Assembly (NCBI GenBank): GCA_024734555.1
Contig: JANPWX010000109.1
Location: forward strand, 34,391-98,390
DNA: 64,000 nt
Direction of reading: 5' to 3'
Source: Trochalopteron elliotii
Lineage: Eukaryota > Chordata > Aves > Passeriformes > Leiothrichidae
The notes beneath the pieces are model-generated. The model did not search any database and had not been told where the DNA came from. It saw nothing but the letters and a program-made list of their open reading frames with translations. Position numbers and translations under genes: made by a program. Shown here one piece after another: positions 41,628 to 53,900 of this stretch (position 1 is its first letter; the number at the start of each line of letters is the position of its first letter).

Positions 41628-41645
41628 CATATTGGGACTTGTAGT
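41628..41645 (-). promoter_or_regulatory. ZNF143/STAF-type element in the AP2M1 promoter
   Basis: The minus strand reads ACTACAAGTCCCAATATG. The ACTACAnnTCCCA core is complete and the ATG following it resembles the CATGC end of the long SBS consensus. Its orientation is the same as the gene and as the ABCF3 promoter element. Confidence 0.75.
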
Positions 41646-41960
41646 CTGTGTTGGGGCCAGGACAGCATGGCAGCTGCGCTCAGCCAGCGGCTAGGCCGGG
41701 GGTCTGCGCGGGCACGAGGCCGCGCTCGCCCTGCAAAGTCCTGAGGTCGCCGCGCCCTTCCAGAGGGCTGCGAGCTCCCGCTGGCCTCGCGCCCAGGCAT
41801 CCTCGCTACCCCGCCCCGCACTGCTGCGCCAAGGGCCAGCGCCCGCGGTCGGACTGGGCCCTGGTTCTCCGCGCAGTGCTGCCGCTGGAAACGGGCACCC
41901 AGGGAACCCCGAGAGCCCCCGCCCAGGCCCTGCTCCGGAGAGACTCAGCCCGCAGCCGCC
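41628..41960 (-). promoter_or_regulatory. AP2M1: AP2M1 promoter region (CpG island, right half)
   Basis: This GC- and CpG-rich sequence lies upstream of the AP2M1 noncoding exon. Directly at the gap edge, the minus strand reads ACTACAAGTCCCAATATG (41645-41628), a strong match to the long ZNF143 (SBS) consensus. No TATA box is seen. The open frames on both strands here are typical of CpG islands and are not genes. Confidence 0.7.
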
Positions 41961-43787
41961 CTCGGCATCCCGGGAAAAGACAGCTGGCACACTAGCACAG
42001 GGTGCCCTCATCCTGCTGGGATCTTTAGAGCGAAAGGCAGGATGGAGGAGGCTGAGGGGAAAAGAATAAACGAACGACACAAGGCAGGAGTCCAATAAAA
42101 CTATGTTTATAAATAAAAACAAGATTGGTGTTGTTTTTATAAAACCCAGTGGGTAGGGCAGGCAAGGGGTGAGCAGTGGCCAGGGAGGCTACTGGGGACA
42201 GTCTGACTCCAGCGGGCTGAGGGAAGGAGAGGCTTGAGGGAGTCAGGGAGATGAACTGATGGTGTGTGAGAGGCTGGCAGGAGGGCTGCAGAGGCAATGC
42301 AGACTCCCAGGGAGCAAAATACATTTCAACTCCATTGTATAAAAACCGTGAACACAAGAAAGATGAAAGGAGGCAACGCTCATGGAGAAAGCCACGGCGT
42401 GGCAGGACAGGGCGCCGGGGCGCCAGCACCAACAGCAGCAGGGTCGAGCATGTCCATACTGTACCGTGCTTGGCCCTGGGCATGGGGAAAGGGCTGCCCC
42501 AGCCCCAGGCACGTCTCCAAGTACCCAGAAGTGTAAGGAAGAAAGGCAGGCAGCACTGAAGCAAACAGACTCAACTGTCCCAGCACACCTGTGGACACTG
42601 AGCCCAGAGGCCATGGTTCAGGCTGCAGTCTCAGCCTTGGAGAGCTCGTGTTGCCACCAGGCACCACTCACAGCCCGGAGGGAGTGGGGCTGTCCCAAAG
42701 GTTTGTCCCTCCCAGCAGCCACCCAGCAGCACTGGGCAGAGGAGGAGACAGACTCAGGCCCTTCAGAGGGCATATACAGGGGACCTCCACATTTCTCCAA
42801 AGCATGAAAGTGAACCACTTGTGCCCCACCCTTGCCTTCTAACTCCGTCCAGGCCCCTGAACGTATCACAAAGCTGAGCAGCAGCGCGACAGCAGGAGGG
42901 AGAAGGCCACAGCTGCCACCGCCAGCCCCAGGCATGGGACAGCCCCTACAAACAGGACAGGCAGCAGCACATTGCAGGCAGGAGGGCAAAGAGCAGGATG
43001 GAAGGAGCAGAGCTCTGCCCTTAAATCCCCCCAGAGAACCCCAGGGCAGGTGTAGGGCACTGAGTCACGCAAGAGACTGTGCACAGGCAATCACCATCTC
43101 TCTGGGCTGGATGCAGAGATACAGCCCCAGCCCTGAGGCCTGGCCAAGGTGAAGGAGGGTCCTGCCATGGGGCATTGTCAGGTTCGGACTTGGCCCAATA
43201 CGTGGGCAAGAGAAGGGAGGCAAGAGGGAAGTGGCAGCATCTCTCCACTCCCTGGAGGCACTGAAGCCCTGGAACATTCATGCATTAGCCAAAAGGCAAC
43301 TACAATGGGATTTAAAATACGTATATAAGGCTGGTCCCTGCTCCCCTCTCAGGGCTGTGGGAAGGGCAGGGAATCTTCCGCGAGGGGGAGGAAAGAAGCC
43401 ATCTTCAGCGCCATGCGTGCCCAGCGCCCCTGGAGCTCCGTGTCCTGCTGTCGGGCCACGCCACGCTCCAGCTCTCCCCCCCACGGGCGGCAGGCTCAGA
43501 GAAAGTCAAACACCCCGTAATTCTTTGCTGCTTGATAGAAGAAACACAAAAGGGTGAAAAGAAAGAAGAGATGTTTAGGGTGGAAGGACTGAGGCAGCAG
43601 TGACACACGGGCAAGCAGCACAGGGTGCTGGGACGGATGCAGATTAATGGGGTTAGAGAGGATGGCAGGAGGGAATTACCATCGGCAATACACAAGTCTG
43701 GTGGCGGGATGGGCTGACAGCACCCAGCAGGCCTGCCAGGCCTGTCCACCCCGCTCGAGGAGGGATTAGAATCAAGGTTTAGTTCCA
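41961..43787. other. Region downstream of the DVL3 coding end: long 3' UTR or spacer
   Basis: If DVL3 uses the AATAAA at 43793-43788, this is a spacer. If it uses a distal site, this is most of a ~1.9 kb 3' UTR. Near 42105-42140 the minus strand has TATAAA variants but no AATAAA, while the plus strand carries three AATAAA hexamers (42065-42070, 42094-42099, 42112-42117). The rest is GC-rich without recognised coding exons. Confidence 0.5.
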
Positions 43788-43793
43788 TTTATT
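43788..43793 (-). terminator. DVL3: Proximal DVL3 poly(A) signal AATAAA
   Basis: The plus strand tttatt gives AATAAA on the minus strand, about 170 bases after the DVL3 stop. It is preceded (in transcript order) by a T-rich tract at about 43800-43875, seen on the plus strand as A and CAAA runs. DVL3 mRNAs in mammals have longer 3' UTRs, so a distal site is also possible. Confidence 0.5.
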
Positions 43794-43830
43794 ATTTTTT
43801 CCCTTTTTTTTCTTTTCATTATCAAGACAA

Positions 43831-43876
43831 AAAAAAAAAACAAACAAACAAAAAAAAACAAAACCCAAAAAAACAA
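43831..43876 (+). repeat. A-rich CAAA-type simple repeat in the DVL3 3' UTR
   Basis: The plus strand reads A runs interrupted by C (aaaaacaaacaaac and similar). It resembles the A-rich tract in the ABCF3 3' UTR at about 2497-2548. It may be a degenerated retroposon tail or a simple repeat. Confidence 0.7.
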
Positions 43877-43963
43877 GGGTTGAAGCCAGGGCTGGTCCTA
43901 GGAAACAAACAACAGGGATAGAAGGGGGAAGGAGGGACAGCAGACAGACAGGGGATGGGCGCT

Positions 43964-44904
43964 TCACATTACATCCACAAAGAACTCACTGGGGTTGCCC
44001 ATGGCCATTCGGAAGGACTGTCTACTGGCTGTCAGTTCGGGGGGCACAGAGGCCAGGTCACGGCCCGGCGGCGCCCCAGGGGGCCCCATGGCTGACGGTG
44101 GTGGAGGCATCAGCAACATGGGGGGGCTGAAGAGAGGGGGGAGGCCGGGAGGGCCGTACGACTGCTGGCTGTGGTGGCTGCGGATGCTGTGAGCCAGGGA
44201 GTGCTGGCTGCGCTGGCTGTGCTGGCTGGCCGGCACCGAGCGCTCGCTGGCCGCACGCTCGCGCCGCATGCTGCTCCTCGTGGTGTGGTCTGACTCGCTC
44301 CCGCTGCCGCCTGACTTTGACTCCCCGGTCTTCTCTCTCTCCTTCCTCCTCTCGCTGCCACTGCGATTGGAACCGCTGCTCCGGCTCCCTGCGAAGCACA
44401 CGAGGCAAGGTTAGGTGCCAGCTCGGACAAGTCAGGAAGAATGGATGGAGCCAAGGGAGGACTGCAGCACTCTCCAGCACAGCCAGACCCCAGCACAGTC
44501 TGTGCTCTCAGTCTCCCTTGAGCAGTGAGTCCCATGACCCCTCTGAGATGGCTCCTGCCCTGGCTTCCCCCACATAGGGCCTTGCCTGAGCAGCCTTTTC
44601 CTGCTGCAGCCCTGAACAGAACATCTTTTTTCTGCTGTACTAAACAGGACATCTGCCCATTTGCAAGCATATTTTAGTGCTTTTCACTCACCTTCACTGT
44701 GCTGACTGCCTGCACTGCCCCCTCCGTAGCTGTAGCCTGGGTCAGGGAAGCCTGGATGGGGGTTGTATGGATGAGGTGGTGGATACTGATATGGGAAGGC
44801 CATAGGCCAGGGTGCAGCTCCTGGGTGGGGGAGCGGAGCCAAAGTGTCCTGATCAGAGGCACCGCTGGAGCCATCATGATCATGAAGAGACAGATTAGCC
44901 ATGT
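43964..44904 (-). CDS. DVL3: DVL3 exons 14-15, C-terminal tail
   Basis: Exons at 44904-44692 and 44388-43964. They encode [20 protein letters not shown], then a Pro-, Tyr- and His-rich stretch ([20 protein letters not shown]), a Ser- and Arg-rich stretch, a proline run ([20 protein letters not shown]) and the conserved end [11 protein letters not shown]. The tail contains His-Ser repeats, as in mammalian DVL3. It ends with the internal PDZ ligand that lets the protein fold back on itself. Confidence 0.94.
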
Positions 44905-47900
44905 CTGCAAGAAAGCAGAGGACAGGGGTTAATCCAAGCAGAAAAACAACCATGTGTGGTGAAGCAGCTTTCTGTCCGTTTTTGCTGATGGACAAGGACA
45001 GGATATGCAAGAAGACACAAGAAGTTGGCACTCTGTTAGTCAATGCCACCATTTGTGCTTCCTGGCTGAACAACTGCCAGGCTGTGGGAGTCCAAGCTGC
45101 CACTCTAATACAGAGACCAGCTTGGTGGGAAAGGACCACATCAGAGCTACAGCTTACCCTGCCAATTCCTTCCCCCATCTTATTTGAGCAGAACCCAGTT
45201 GCCTGAGCACCAACCCCTTGCCAGCAGTGAAATTCAGAGCCTGGAGACAGTCAGTAAAGACTAAGACTCTGCTATGACTGCCGAGGAGAAAAGATCACAT
45301 AGGTGACACTGTCAATGCTGCTTCCAACTTTACTACCTCAGCAGCAGGACAAGGGAGCTGGGATATTCCTCATCACTCCCTTAACATGATTTGTAGAACA
45401 AGGGGCCCAGGCTGATGGCAATGGCTGTAGGTGTATCCCCATTGTGTCAGCAGGGCTCTGCAGGACCACTAACCCTCCATCCTCTCCCTCCCACCCATGC
45501 CGAGAGCCATACTTCCACAGAGGTCCCCGAAGATGTAATAGCACTGCTCCGAGAAGGTGATCTTGTTCACGGTGTGTCGGATGTAGCCAGCCTTCAGCAG
45601 GTTGCTGGCATATTTGCGGGACTCACGGCGGTCTGTAAAGCCCTCCACATGGTGATAGAGCCAATCTACCACATCTGAACCTGCCACCAAATATAGAGTT
45701 AAATTTGGCAAGTGAGGAAAGTGCTGGCCCTTGAGGCAGTGAGCCACATTGGAGCAAAGACAAAGTGGGTCAAAAGGTTCAATGTGTGACTCCTGCCTAG
45801 TTAACAGTTTGTTTATGGTGACAAAGATGCTCCCTTGGATATCTGCTTGAAAACGGGCCACCCATTCCCCAATCCCTGCCTCTGCTGCAGGCAGCACAGT
45901 CTCTTACCAATGAAGGCATTGGGGATGGTGATCTTCAGCCACATGCGGTCACGCACCTCGAGGCCTGACTCTGGTGAGGCCATGGCTTTGACAATGGTGG
46001 CCATGTCACTGTGAATGGACAGGTGAAAGTCATCGAGGCCTGTGGTGTGGATGAAGGAAGGTAGGCAGAGGTGAGAGAGAACAGAAGAGACAAGAGGGCC
46101 ACATGGAAGCATCACACACGGGAGGAATGGGCCAGGGAACAATACATCGCAGACGGCCTGGGGGTACATGCTGTGTAATCCCCATTCCAGTCTTCCCATG
46201 TTATCCTTCACATGTCATCTGTCTCCTCTTGGGCAAAGCCAAGGCAAGAGTCACAAACTTATAACAAACTCCTGGCTTGTTGCTTCACCCAAACTCTCCA
46301 GACCCTTGCTTCAGGGCTCTATATAGCAAATCATCCCAAACCTTCAGAAAGCAACCAAGAGCCCTGTGCTCAGCAGGACCCTGCCCCACCACAAGGCTCT
46401 TTGCTCTCAGCTGCCTCCTCTATCCTGCTCTATCTGCTGTCTGGGAGGAGCTCCCAGTTGCTCTGCTCCAGGGACATGCTGAATCCCTCTGGCTCTACAT
46501 TCTCAGCAGCTAACCCCTGACTGCCTGCACTGCCTTTCCTCTACACCTGACACAGCTCCTGATCGCACCCAGGCTCCTCTACTCTCCTCACACAGAAGGC
46601 TGAAAAATGTGATATAAATTCTCTCAGGCAGAATTCCCACTGATCAAAGTGCCAGCCCAGCGAGAGCTGCCTCCCTCCCAGTCCCTTGGCAGGGCAGATC
46701 TGGCCCACTCCAGCTGTCCCCAGGCAGATGTATTGCTCCCCTCACAGCACAGTGAAGGCGAGGAGGCTGTGCAGCGGGTGCAGCACAGAGGCACAAGGAC
46801 TTACGTTCGGTCTCTGGGATGGAGCTGGTGATGGAGGAGCTGGTGGAAGTGATTGTGCTCATGGATGGACTCATACCGTACGCTGGGTAGGTGCCAGTCA
46901 TCGCTGCTGTGTGAGACACCCAGGCTGCCGGGTCGATGGGCCTGATGGGCTCACCTGCAATGAAGAAAGAGTCAGTCAGTAGTTGTAAGAAATTATCACC
47001 TCATCAAAACAACCCCTGGGAAGGGACAGGGACTCAGCACAGCCCATTTCATCCCCAGTATTAGCCGGGACTCACCCGGATCGGAGCATGGAGAGTCTGG
47101 CCCAGCCCAGATCCGCTGGGGAGCAACTGGGAGAGAAAGAAGAGAGGGAGGGTCAGCAGGAGAGGTGCAGAGGGAGAGATCCCCCTATGACTTATGGGGG
47201 GGTTTCTCTTTCCTCTGGCGCCCCGAGCAAGTGACCTCCCTGCCCCAGTGAAGCGCGTCCCCAGCGTGATGTGGGAAGGAGGGCTGGGCTTATGGGCATT
47301 TTGGTCTGGGAATAGGACATAGCAGCCTCCTAAAAGGAGAGCTGAAACCCCATCAAACCCCAATTCGGTGCCCCATGGAGTCACACACACAGGGGAGGAA
47401 CAAGACAACAACTAAGTGCTTAAGGCAGGGCTCTCACGTGAGCTAGGCACCAGCGCTAAGGGTGGGTCAGCTATCCACTTACTCCTGGGTAATGAGAAGC
47501 AGCCCCGCGGACTGGGGTCCCAGCACTTGGCCACTGTCAGGGTGATGGGCCTGCAACAAAAAGGTGAGAGTTAGAACCAGAGCACAGTAACACAAACCCC
47601 TGCATGATGGGTGGATGCTGTGTGCCAGCTCTCTGCTGGGAGACAGGGAGAAGCTGCCAGTAAAGTAACCTTGTTCCCCTCCAGCTATGGGTTTCCCTAG
47701 TGACATGAACAAAATAATGTGACCTTCCTGAGGGTTGCTGATGACCCAAATAGAATCAGAGAATCACAGCACAGTTTGTTTTGGAAAGGATCTTTAAAGG
47801 TCATCTAGTCCAATAGCCCTGCAATGAGCTGCAACATGGCATTCCCACAAATAAAGGGGCACAGACTCCAGTTCCCCAGAATTTCGTTGGCTGCAATTCT

Positions 47901-50900
47901 CGCATTGGACATGAAAACCCAGGAATCAAAGCAACACCATAACCCTGAGTTCTGAGCTTCTGCAGATGCACTGGCAGATGTGGCTGGAAGATACAACTCA
48001 CACACCCCAAGCACAAACTGTGCAGATGTACCTGGATGGAAGGATCAACCCAAGCACTCACCCCGGCTTGTGCACAATCTCCCTCAGCACCCGCACAGCA
48101 TCATCGTTGCTCATGTTCTCAAAGTTGATGTCATTTACCTGCAAACAACACCAAGAAGTGAGTCCCACAGATGTGACCAGAGGCTGAGCTCCCTACTCAG
48201 CTCAGCCGTGACTCAGCTTCCCTCTTCCAAGCACAGCTTCCTGGGTTTAGCCTGCCAAAGTTCTCAGGGAGGCTTCTGGGTCTTTTCTTACTGCTTTCCC
48301 AGGCCCAAAGAAGGTGATATGTGGGTGTGAAGTACCTGTAGGAGCATGTCTCCTGGCTCAATCCTGCCATCAGCTGCCACAGCGCCTCCCTTCATGATAG
48401 AGCCAATGTAAATGCCTCCATCCCCACGCTCATTGCTCTGTCCCACAATAGAAATGCCCAGAAAGTTGTATTTCTCTGCAGAGATGGAAAGAGAAAGAAG
48501 TAAGTCACCCTAAAGCATCAGGCACAAGCAGACCTAACCTCAGTAAAACCACATCCTAATGATTGTGATTTGCACCCCTGTTCCAGAGAGATGTCCTGGG
48601 ACACATAAACTCTTGAGAGACAATTTCTACAAGAGAAGCCAATCTCCTACATAATTCATGTCCCCACTCCTCCCCCATGCGTTCCCTTTGCCCCGTCCCC
48701 AGTCCCTCTCCACGACCCAATCCCGCTCTGGAAGGACTGCAGGCTCCATGCACACCTCCCACTCACCCATATTCAGTGTGACTGTGATGATGTTCAGGGA
48801 CATGGTGGAGTCTGTGATGCTGCTGAAGGACGAGGACTGCAACGTAAGCAAAACATGAAATGTCCTTCTGTGCCTCAGTAACATTCCCAGCCCTAGCTTC
48901 CTCCACTTGTCCTTTCCTTCCTGCCCCTCCTTGTGGCACCACAGCCACCACCCACAACTCCAGTCTTAAGCTGGGAGCTTTGCAGAGCCAGAGAACAGCC
49001 ATGGTCCTTATGACCTCTCTACAGCTGAGACAAGGCCTGTGGTCCCAGCTCTTGAGGCTGCATTGGCTTGGAAAATGTTCACAGCACTTTTTGAAGTCTC
49101 AGCGCTTGGACATTCATCTGAACTGAAGCCATGCCCACAGCAAAACCAGCTGAATCCCTGAGAGCCCACCCTGACCTGCACTGCCCTCCCCAGGATACCC
49201 AGCCCCTCCCTGGGTACCCGCTCAATGCGTGGAGCCTTCTGTTTCCGTCGGCGTCGCTTGTGCCTTCTCATTAGACGGGAAGCACTGCTTTGCTCTGTTG
49301 AACTGCTAAACCTGCAGGAAAAAGCAAGAGTCAGCTCTTCTACTGCCATAGTGGTGGCTCTGGCAGCAAGAGAGCTATGGAAATGGCACAGGGAATAGAG
49401 GACTGCAGGGGCAGAGGGGAGAACATGCACATGGGGTACAGAAAATGGCAGAGGGGTCTGCTGGGTGAGAGAGAAGCAGGTCTGAGCCCAAGACTACTGT
49501 GCCCTGCATCTCTCTGTTCTGGGAGTCAGGTAGAAATTAGTGTTTCCCCAAAGCCCAAGCTCTCCTACCTGCTGGTGGAGTCATCTTCATCTGAATCAAA
49601 GAAGCTGGTGGTCTCCAGCTCACTGCTCATGAGTGTGGAGGAGCTCTCGTATCCACCCAGGTCTCGCCGCCGCTCTCCCTTCACTGTCCCATTCACCCTG
49701 GGTGCTGTGAAAAGACAAGGCTCAGTGGGCTTGAGATAAACCCTTCCCCTATGCAGGGCTCATGGCAACCTCCTCAGAACAAATCTGGCCATCACACAAT
49801 TCCATCTAGTGCCACATAACTCCCAGTCCCCCGCGGGATCAGATCCATCTCCTATGGGATACGTCTTCTATCACTGCAGGATGGGGAAGAGGCTGATGGG
49901 CCAGTAGGAACAATGCTGCTAAACTTGTGGAAGACTTGCAGCTGTTTCCTTGGTAGAGCAAGAAGCAGCACAAGTGGCAAGGTTAAGGCTCATTCTGCTT
50001 CTCAGCTAAGAAGACAGAGGCACAACTGTCTCCTACTCTTGGGGCTTCTACAGGAGATACCTCCTTTGACTCTAAAGGGTTCAACACCAAGCTCTGATGT
50101 AACACAGCAGTGAGCTCCTGCCTCCAATGTGAGGCTATGGCCCTTCTAAAAGACACAGAATAGCCCTTTTGAGCTGGGAAGGTTCTGCAGAGCAGAGAAA
50201 GCTGCCCCAAGCCTGGAGCTGGTGCTGCCACCATGTCTCAGCCATGGCCTTGCAGAGGTCTCACCATATTACCAACACTCACCATGCTCAGGCCCATCTG
50301 TCCGACGAGGTCGTTCCCTCTGTGATGACACCACCGAGTCTGTCTCTGTCTCATTGTCCAAGTTTTCCCGACTCCCCCCAGTGTTAGGGCTGTGATGAGA
50401 TAAAAACAACAAATATGTTCAACAGGGAACAACTTGACAAGGCTCTCTCTGCCTCTGTCCTGACAAACACAAGGTTACAGCCATCAACTGTCTCCTTCTT
50501 GAGGGACAGGAACAACCACAGCACATCTATGAGTGCAGGGCAAAGGACTGGGGATGCTGTGCTGGCTCTTTCCCTGCATTATTTTCAGCATGCCCTTGTT
50601 TGTTGACTAACACAGCTCCACTTAAATCTGCTCCCAGTCCCACTCTCCTCCCCTCTTGCTGGCTGTCATCCCTGACAATTCGGGTAAAAGTGTCCCAGGC
50701 TGGTCTGGGATACTGGTCTGGATTACAGCAAACACACCATGTGTCCCTTGGAAACCAGAACAGATGTCCATGTGACTTACTGGAAAGAGGGGGGCCTGGA
50801 GTCTCCAATTCCTCCTGTGCGCTCCATGGAGGGTGGCAGCTCTGTCTGGTTATCAGCACAGACCGAGCCAGCATCTGAATGGGAACCCTCTGCAGACACC

Positions 50901-53900
50901 AGCTGGAGGGATGAGAGACAGAAAAGGAAACTGAGAAAACACTTGTAAGAGTGGCCAAAGGAGCTGGCCAAAAGCCTGCCTGGCTGGCCCAGGATTTCAT
51001 TTCTGGCAGTTGACAACAGCAGATGCCCGGGAGCAGGTATGGAACAGGCCAAGCATGTAGCAACATTTCCCCCTGAGGTCTTCCCAGACACTGGCTATTT
51101 GTGGCTCAGGAATTCCTGACCCAGCAGAGAAGCTCAGGTGGGTGACAGCCGTGCTTGGACACTCTGACATCACCTGCACACCCACACCACACACTCAGGT
51201 AACCTTTAGTACACATCCTGCAGCAGGGACTGGATTCCCCCAGTTCTCACACTGGAAAAGGCAGTTACAAGTCATTCCTTTCCTCAGCTCTAGCAGCCTC
51301 TACACTTCTGCCTTCAAGCTGTGGGACTTTCACCTTCCCAGCCATCCAAAGCTGGGGGTAAGAGCTCACGGCCAGGGCTTTTTATCCTTGAAAAAGACTC
51401 CTGAAACAGGCTCTTTTTCTGGCTTCCGTATGTTCTTCACAAACTTGCAGGCTGTGTTCAGCTTATTGGCTTGAGCACAACCTTCAGCCCATCTCTGGGA
51501 TGCTCAATGGATTCCCCAGTGCAGAAATTCAAGAAAGGGTTAAACCCTAGAGATTTTATATCAGCCATGCTGTGGGGCAGCCCAGACACATCAATACACT
51601 GTGATTCTGGCTCTATCATAAACCACCAATTTCAGAGCTCAGGGAATGAGCTGGAGACTCTCCCAGGGGCCACGGGCTCACCAGTGGAATGAAACAGAGG
51701 ATAGCCCAAGTGAGCTGTGCCCTAATATTGCTCCTTGTCCAGATTTGCACTCTCCCTTACTTTCAAGTTGTAATGAACTGGGCTGATCCCAATAGGGCCA
51801 AGCAAGAAAGCAACAAAAAGCCTCTTCCTTGACAGAGGCATTTAGGACTTGCAGAGAAGAGGTGACAGGGCCCAGAAAGGATCTAACAGAGGTGGGGGAT
51901 ACCCACTGTTGCTCAGGACAGAAGAAACATGAAACACAAGCTGGACAAAAAACTGATAGCTGCTGTCCAAACCATAATACCCAGTGTAAATTCAGAGGCA
52001 GCACTACTGCTTGCTGATGAGGGAACCACATCTGCATGGATCCAAGAGCAGATGCCAAGTCAGATGCTAGAAGCACAGCCCATTTATACAGGTCTTGAGT
52101 GCTTCACAGCATCACTGATGAAAGAGCTGTGCCCTAATCACCTTCAGGAACTGGGGAAACCCTCATAAGAGGGGAATGGACCCCACAGATCATCAACAGC
52201 GTAGCAGATGAGAGGTCTACTGCCAGAGACATTGGTAACAGACAGGATTGTAGCTGGGGCAAGGAAGACAGGGCAGCCTTGAAAAAGCTGGAGCCAAAGC
52301 AGCAGACAGGGCAGAGAGCAGCCTCAGGTGTCAAAAGCTGCAGAGCCCGTCCCACAAGCCCCAGGACAGGCCCAACAGCTCCTGCTCTCACAACTGTCTA
52401 ACCAGCTCTTGTCTCATGCTCAGGTCAGCTCCTCTCCCTCCAGCAAGCCCCAGGCACATGCCTGGCTCTGCTCCTGGCACCTTCCTGGTGACTTGTCTTC
52501 CCAGGACACATCCCCCTCCCTAAGGGCCACATCCCTACTCTGGTAGCCACTGCCTGGGAGCACAGGGTAGAAAAGATGCTGAAAGTGGCCAGCATTGCCT
52601 AGGGAAAAGTCCTGCAACACATTATGCTTGAAAATCTCAAGGCAGCATCAAGCAAGTAGGTCTGGACAGAAGGAACTAGCCACAGGCAGCTGTCAAACAG
52701 CAGTGAGGAGAGTTGAGGGGGTGTTCCCAAGCAGGCAGGATTGATGCTATCTTCCTCTAGCACTCCCAAGGCTGGGATTTCCTCCCAGAAAGGTTTTGAT
52801 AACCATCCTGCACTTTTCCTGCCTCTTAAACTGTCAGGAAATACTCACTTGGATTCAAGCCCCCATCTTTCCCTGTTGCTAAAATTAGTACTGAGTTCCT
52901 AAAACAGCATCATCCCAGCCTGTCTGTCAGAAGCAGCAAAGCAAGTGTTCCCCTCTCAGCCCCCAAACCACACATGGACTAGGAGACTCTCAGCAGAGAT
53001 AGAAAAAGGGATCACGAGGTGCACAAAGGCCTCTGGGACTGCCATTACCCTTCAAGGACAAGGGCTGGTAGTGATGCTCACTCTGGACACAAGTCGCCTG
53101 CAAGGATCCAGAACAGCAGAGCAGCAGCATGGTGGTCACACCAGACAGACCCACACCAGATCTGTGCCACTCACACTGAACAACCAGAGAGCTCCTACAA
53201 GGAAAGCCAGCAGCTGCATGGATACATAGATCACAAGGAGAAGCACACCAGATAAAAAAGGAGCACGGGAATGGATTTAGAGACTCTGGGACTCCCTTAG
53301 GGCAGGCGAAAGCAAAAAGCAGCTGGAAAGGGTGGGGTGGGGAGACATCTTGGGCCAGATGCAGCAGCAGCAGGATGGATGCAGAGGAATGTGTGGTGGC
53401 CAAGAGCTGGACACAGGCTGTTTTCCGAAGGCCCTGGATAACCGCTAGAGGGAGGATGGCAGGCGTCTGGCCCGGCTCTTTGTGCGGGAGCCCAGCACAG
53501 CCTTTCCTCCCGGCTCCAGCCTGTACCCTGCTCCCCTGGCTGCAATCCCAGCGGCAGCTGCGTCGGCAGTGGGGTACCTGCCTGTCCGTGTCACTGTTTG
53601 GTGCAGGGACAGAAGCAGAATTAGGTCTGACCTAGCCTGATTTGCTGAGGATTTTTACTGTTCAGGGTCTTCTTAGAGGCCTCTGGAAAAAGGCACTTGA
53701 GTCTTGGCTCTGCTCCTGGTGTAGATCCACACACCCCCATCAGCACAAACTGCAGCTCAGCAGAGGGAAAACTGGATGATGTACTGTGGACACTCTCCCC
53801 CCACTATTGGGAGGGTCCCTGTAGGGACAGAGGGAAGCATGCGAGCAGGGAGCAGAGCATGTGCATGGCATGGTACTGAGGGAAAAGCTTGTCCTGCAGC

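Noticed and set aside
41096..42122. Open frames on both strands in and around the second gap
   Set aside because: Ns read as open codons, and GC-rich DNA has few stops. No family resemblance, and the location is the AP2M1 promoter.
43779..43967. Lysine- and phenylalanine-rich open frame next to the DVL3 stop
   Set aside because: It is low-complexity translation of the A-rich tract in the 3' UTR.
47061..47411. 116-codon minus-strand open frame in a DVL3 intron
   Set aside because: It is read in a different frame from the phase left by DVL3 exon 10; only the short splice-bounded segment 47076-47126 deserves attention.
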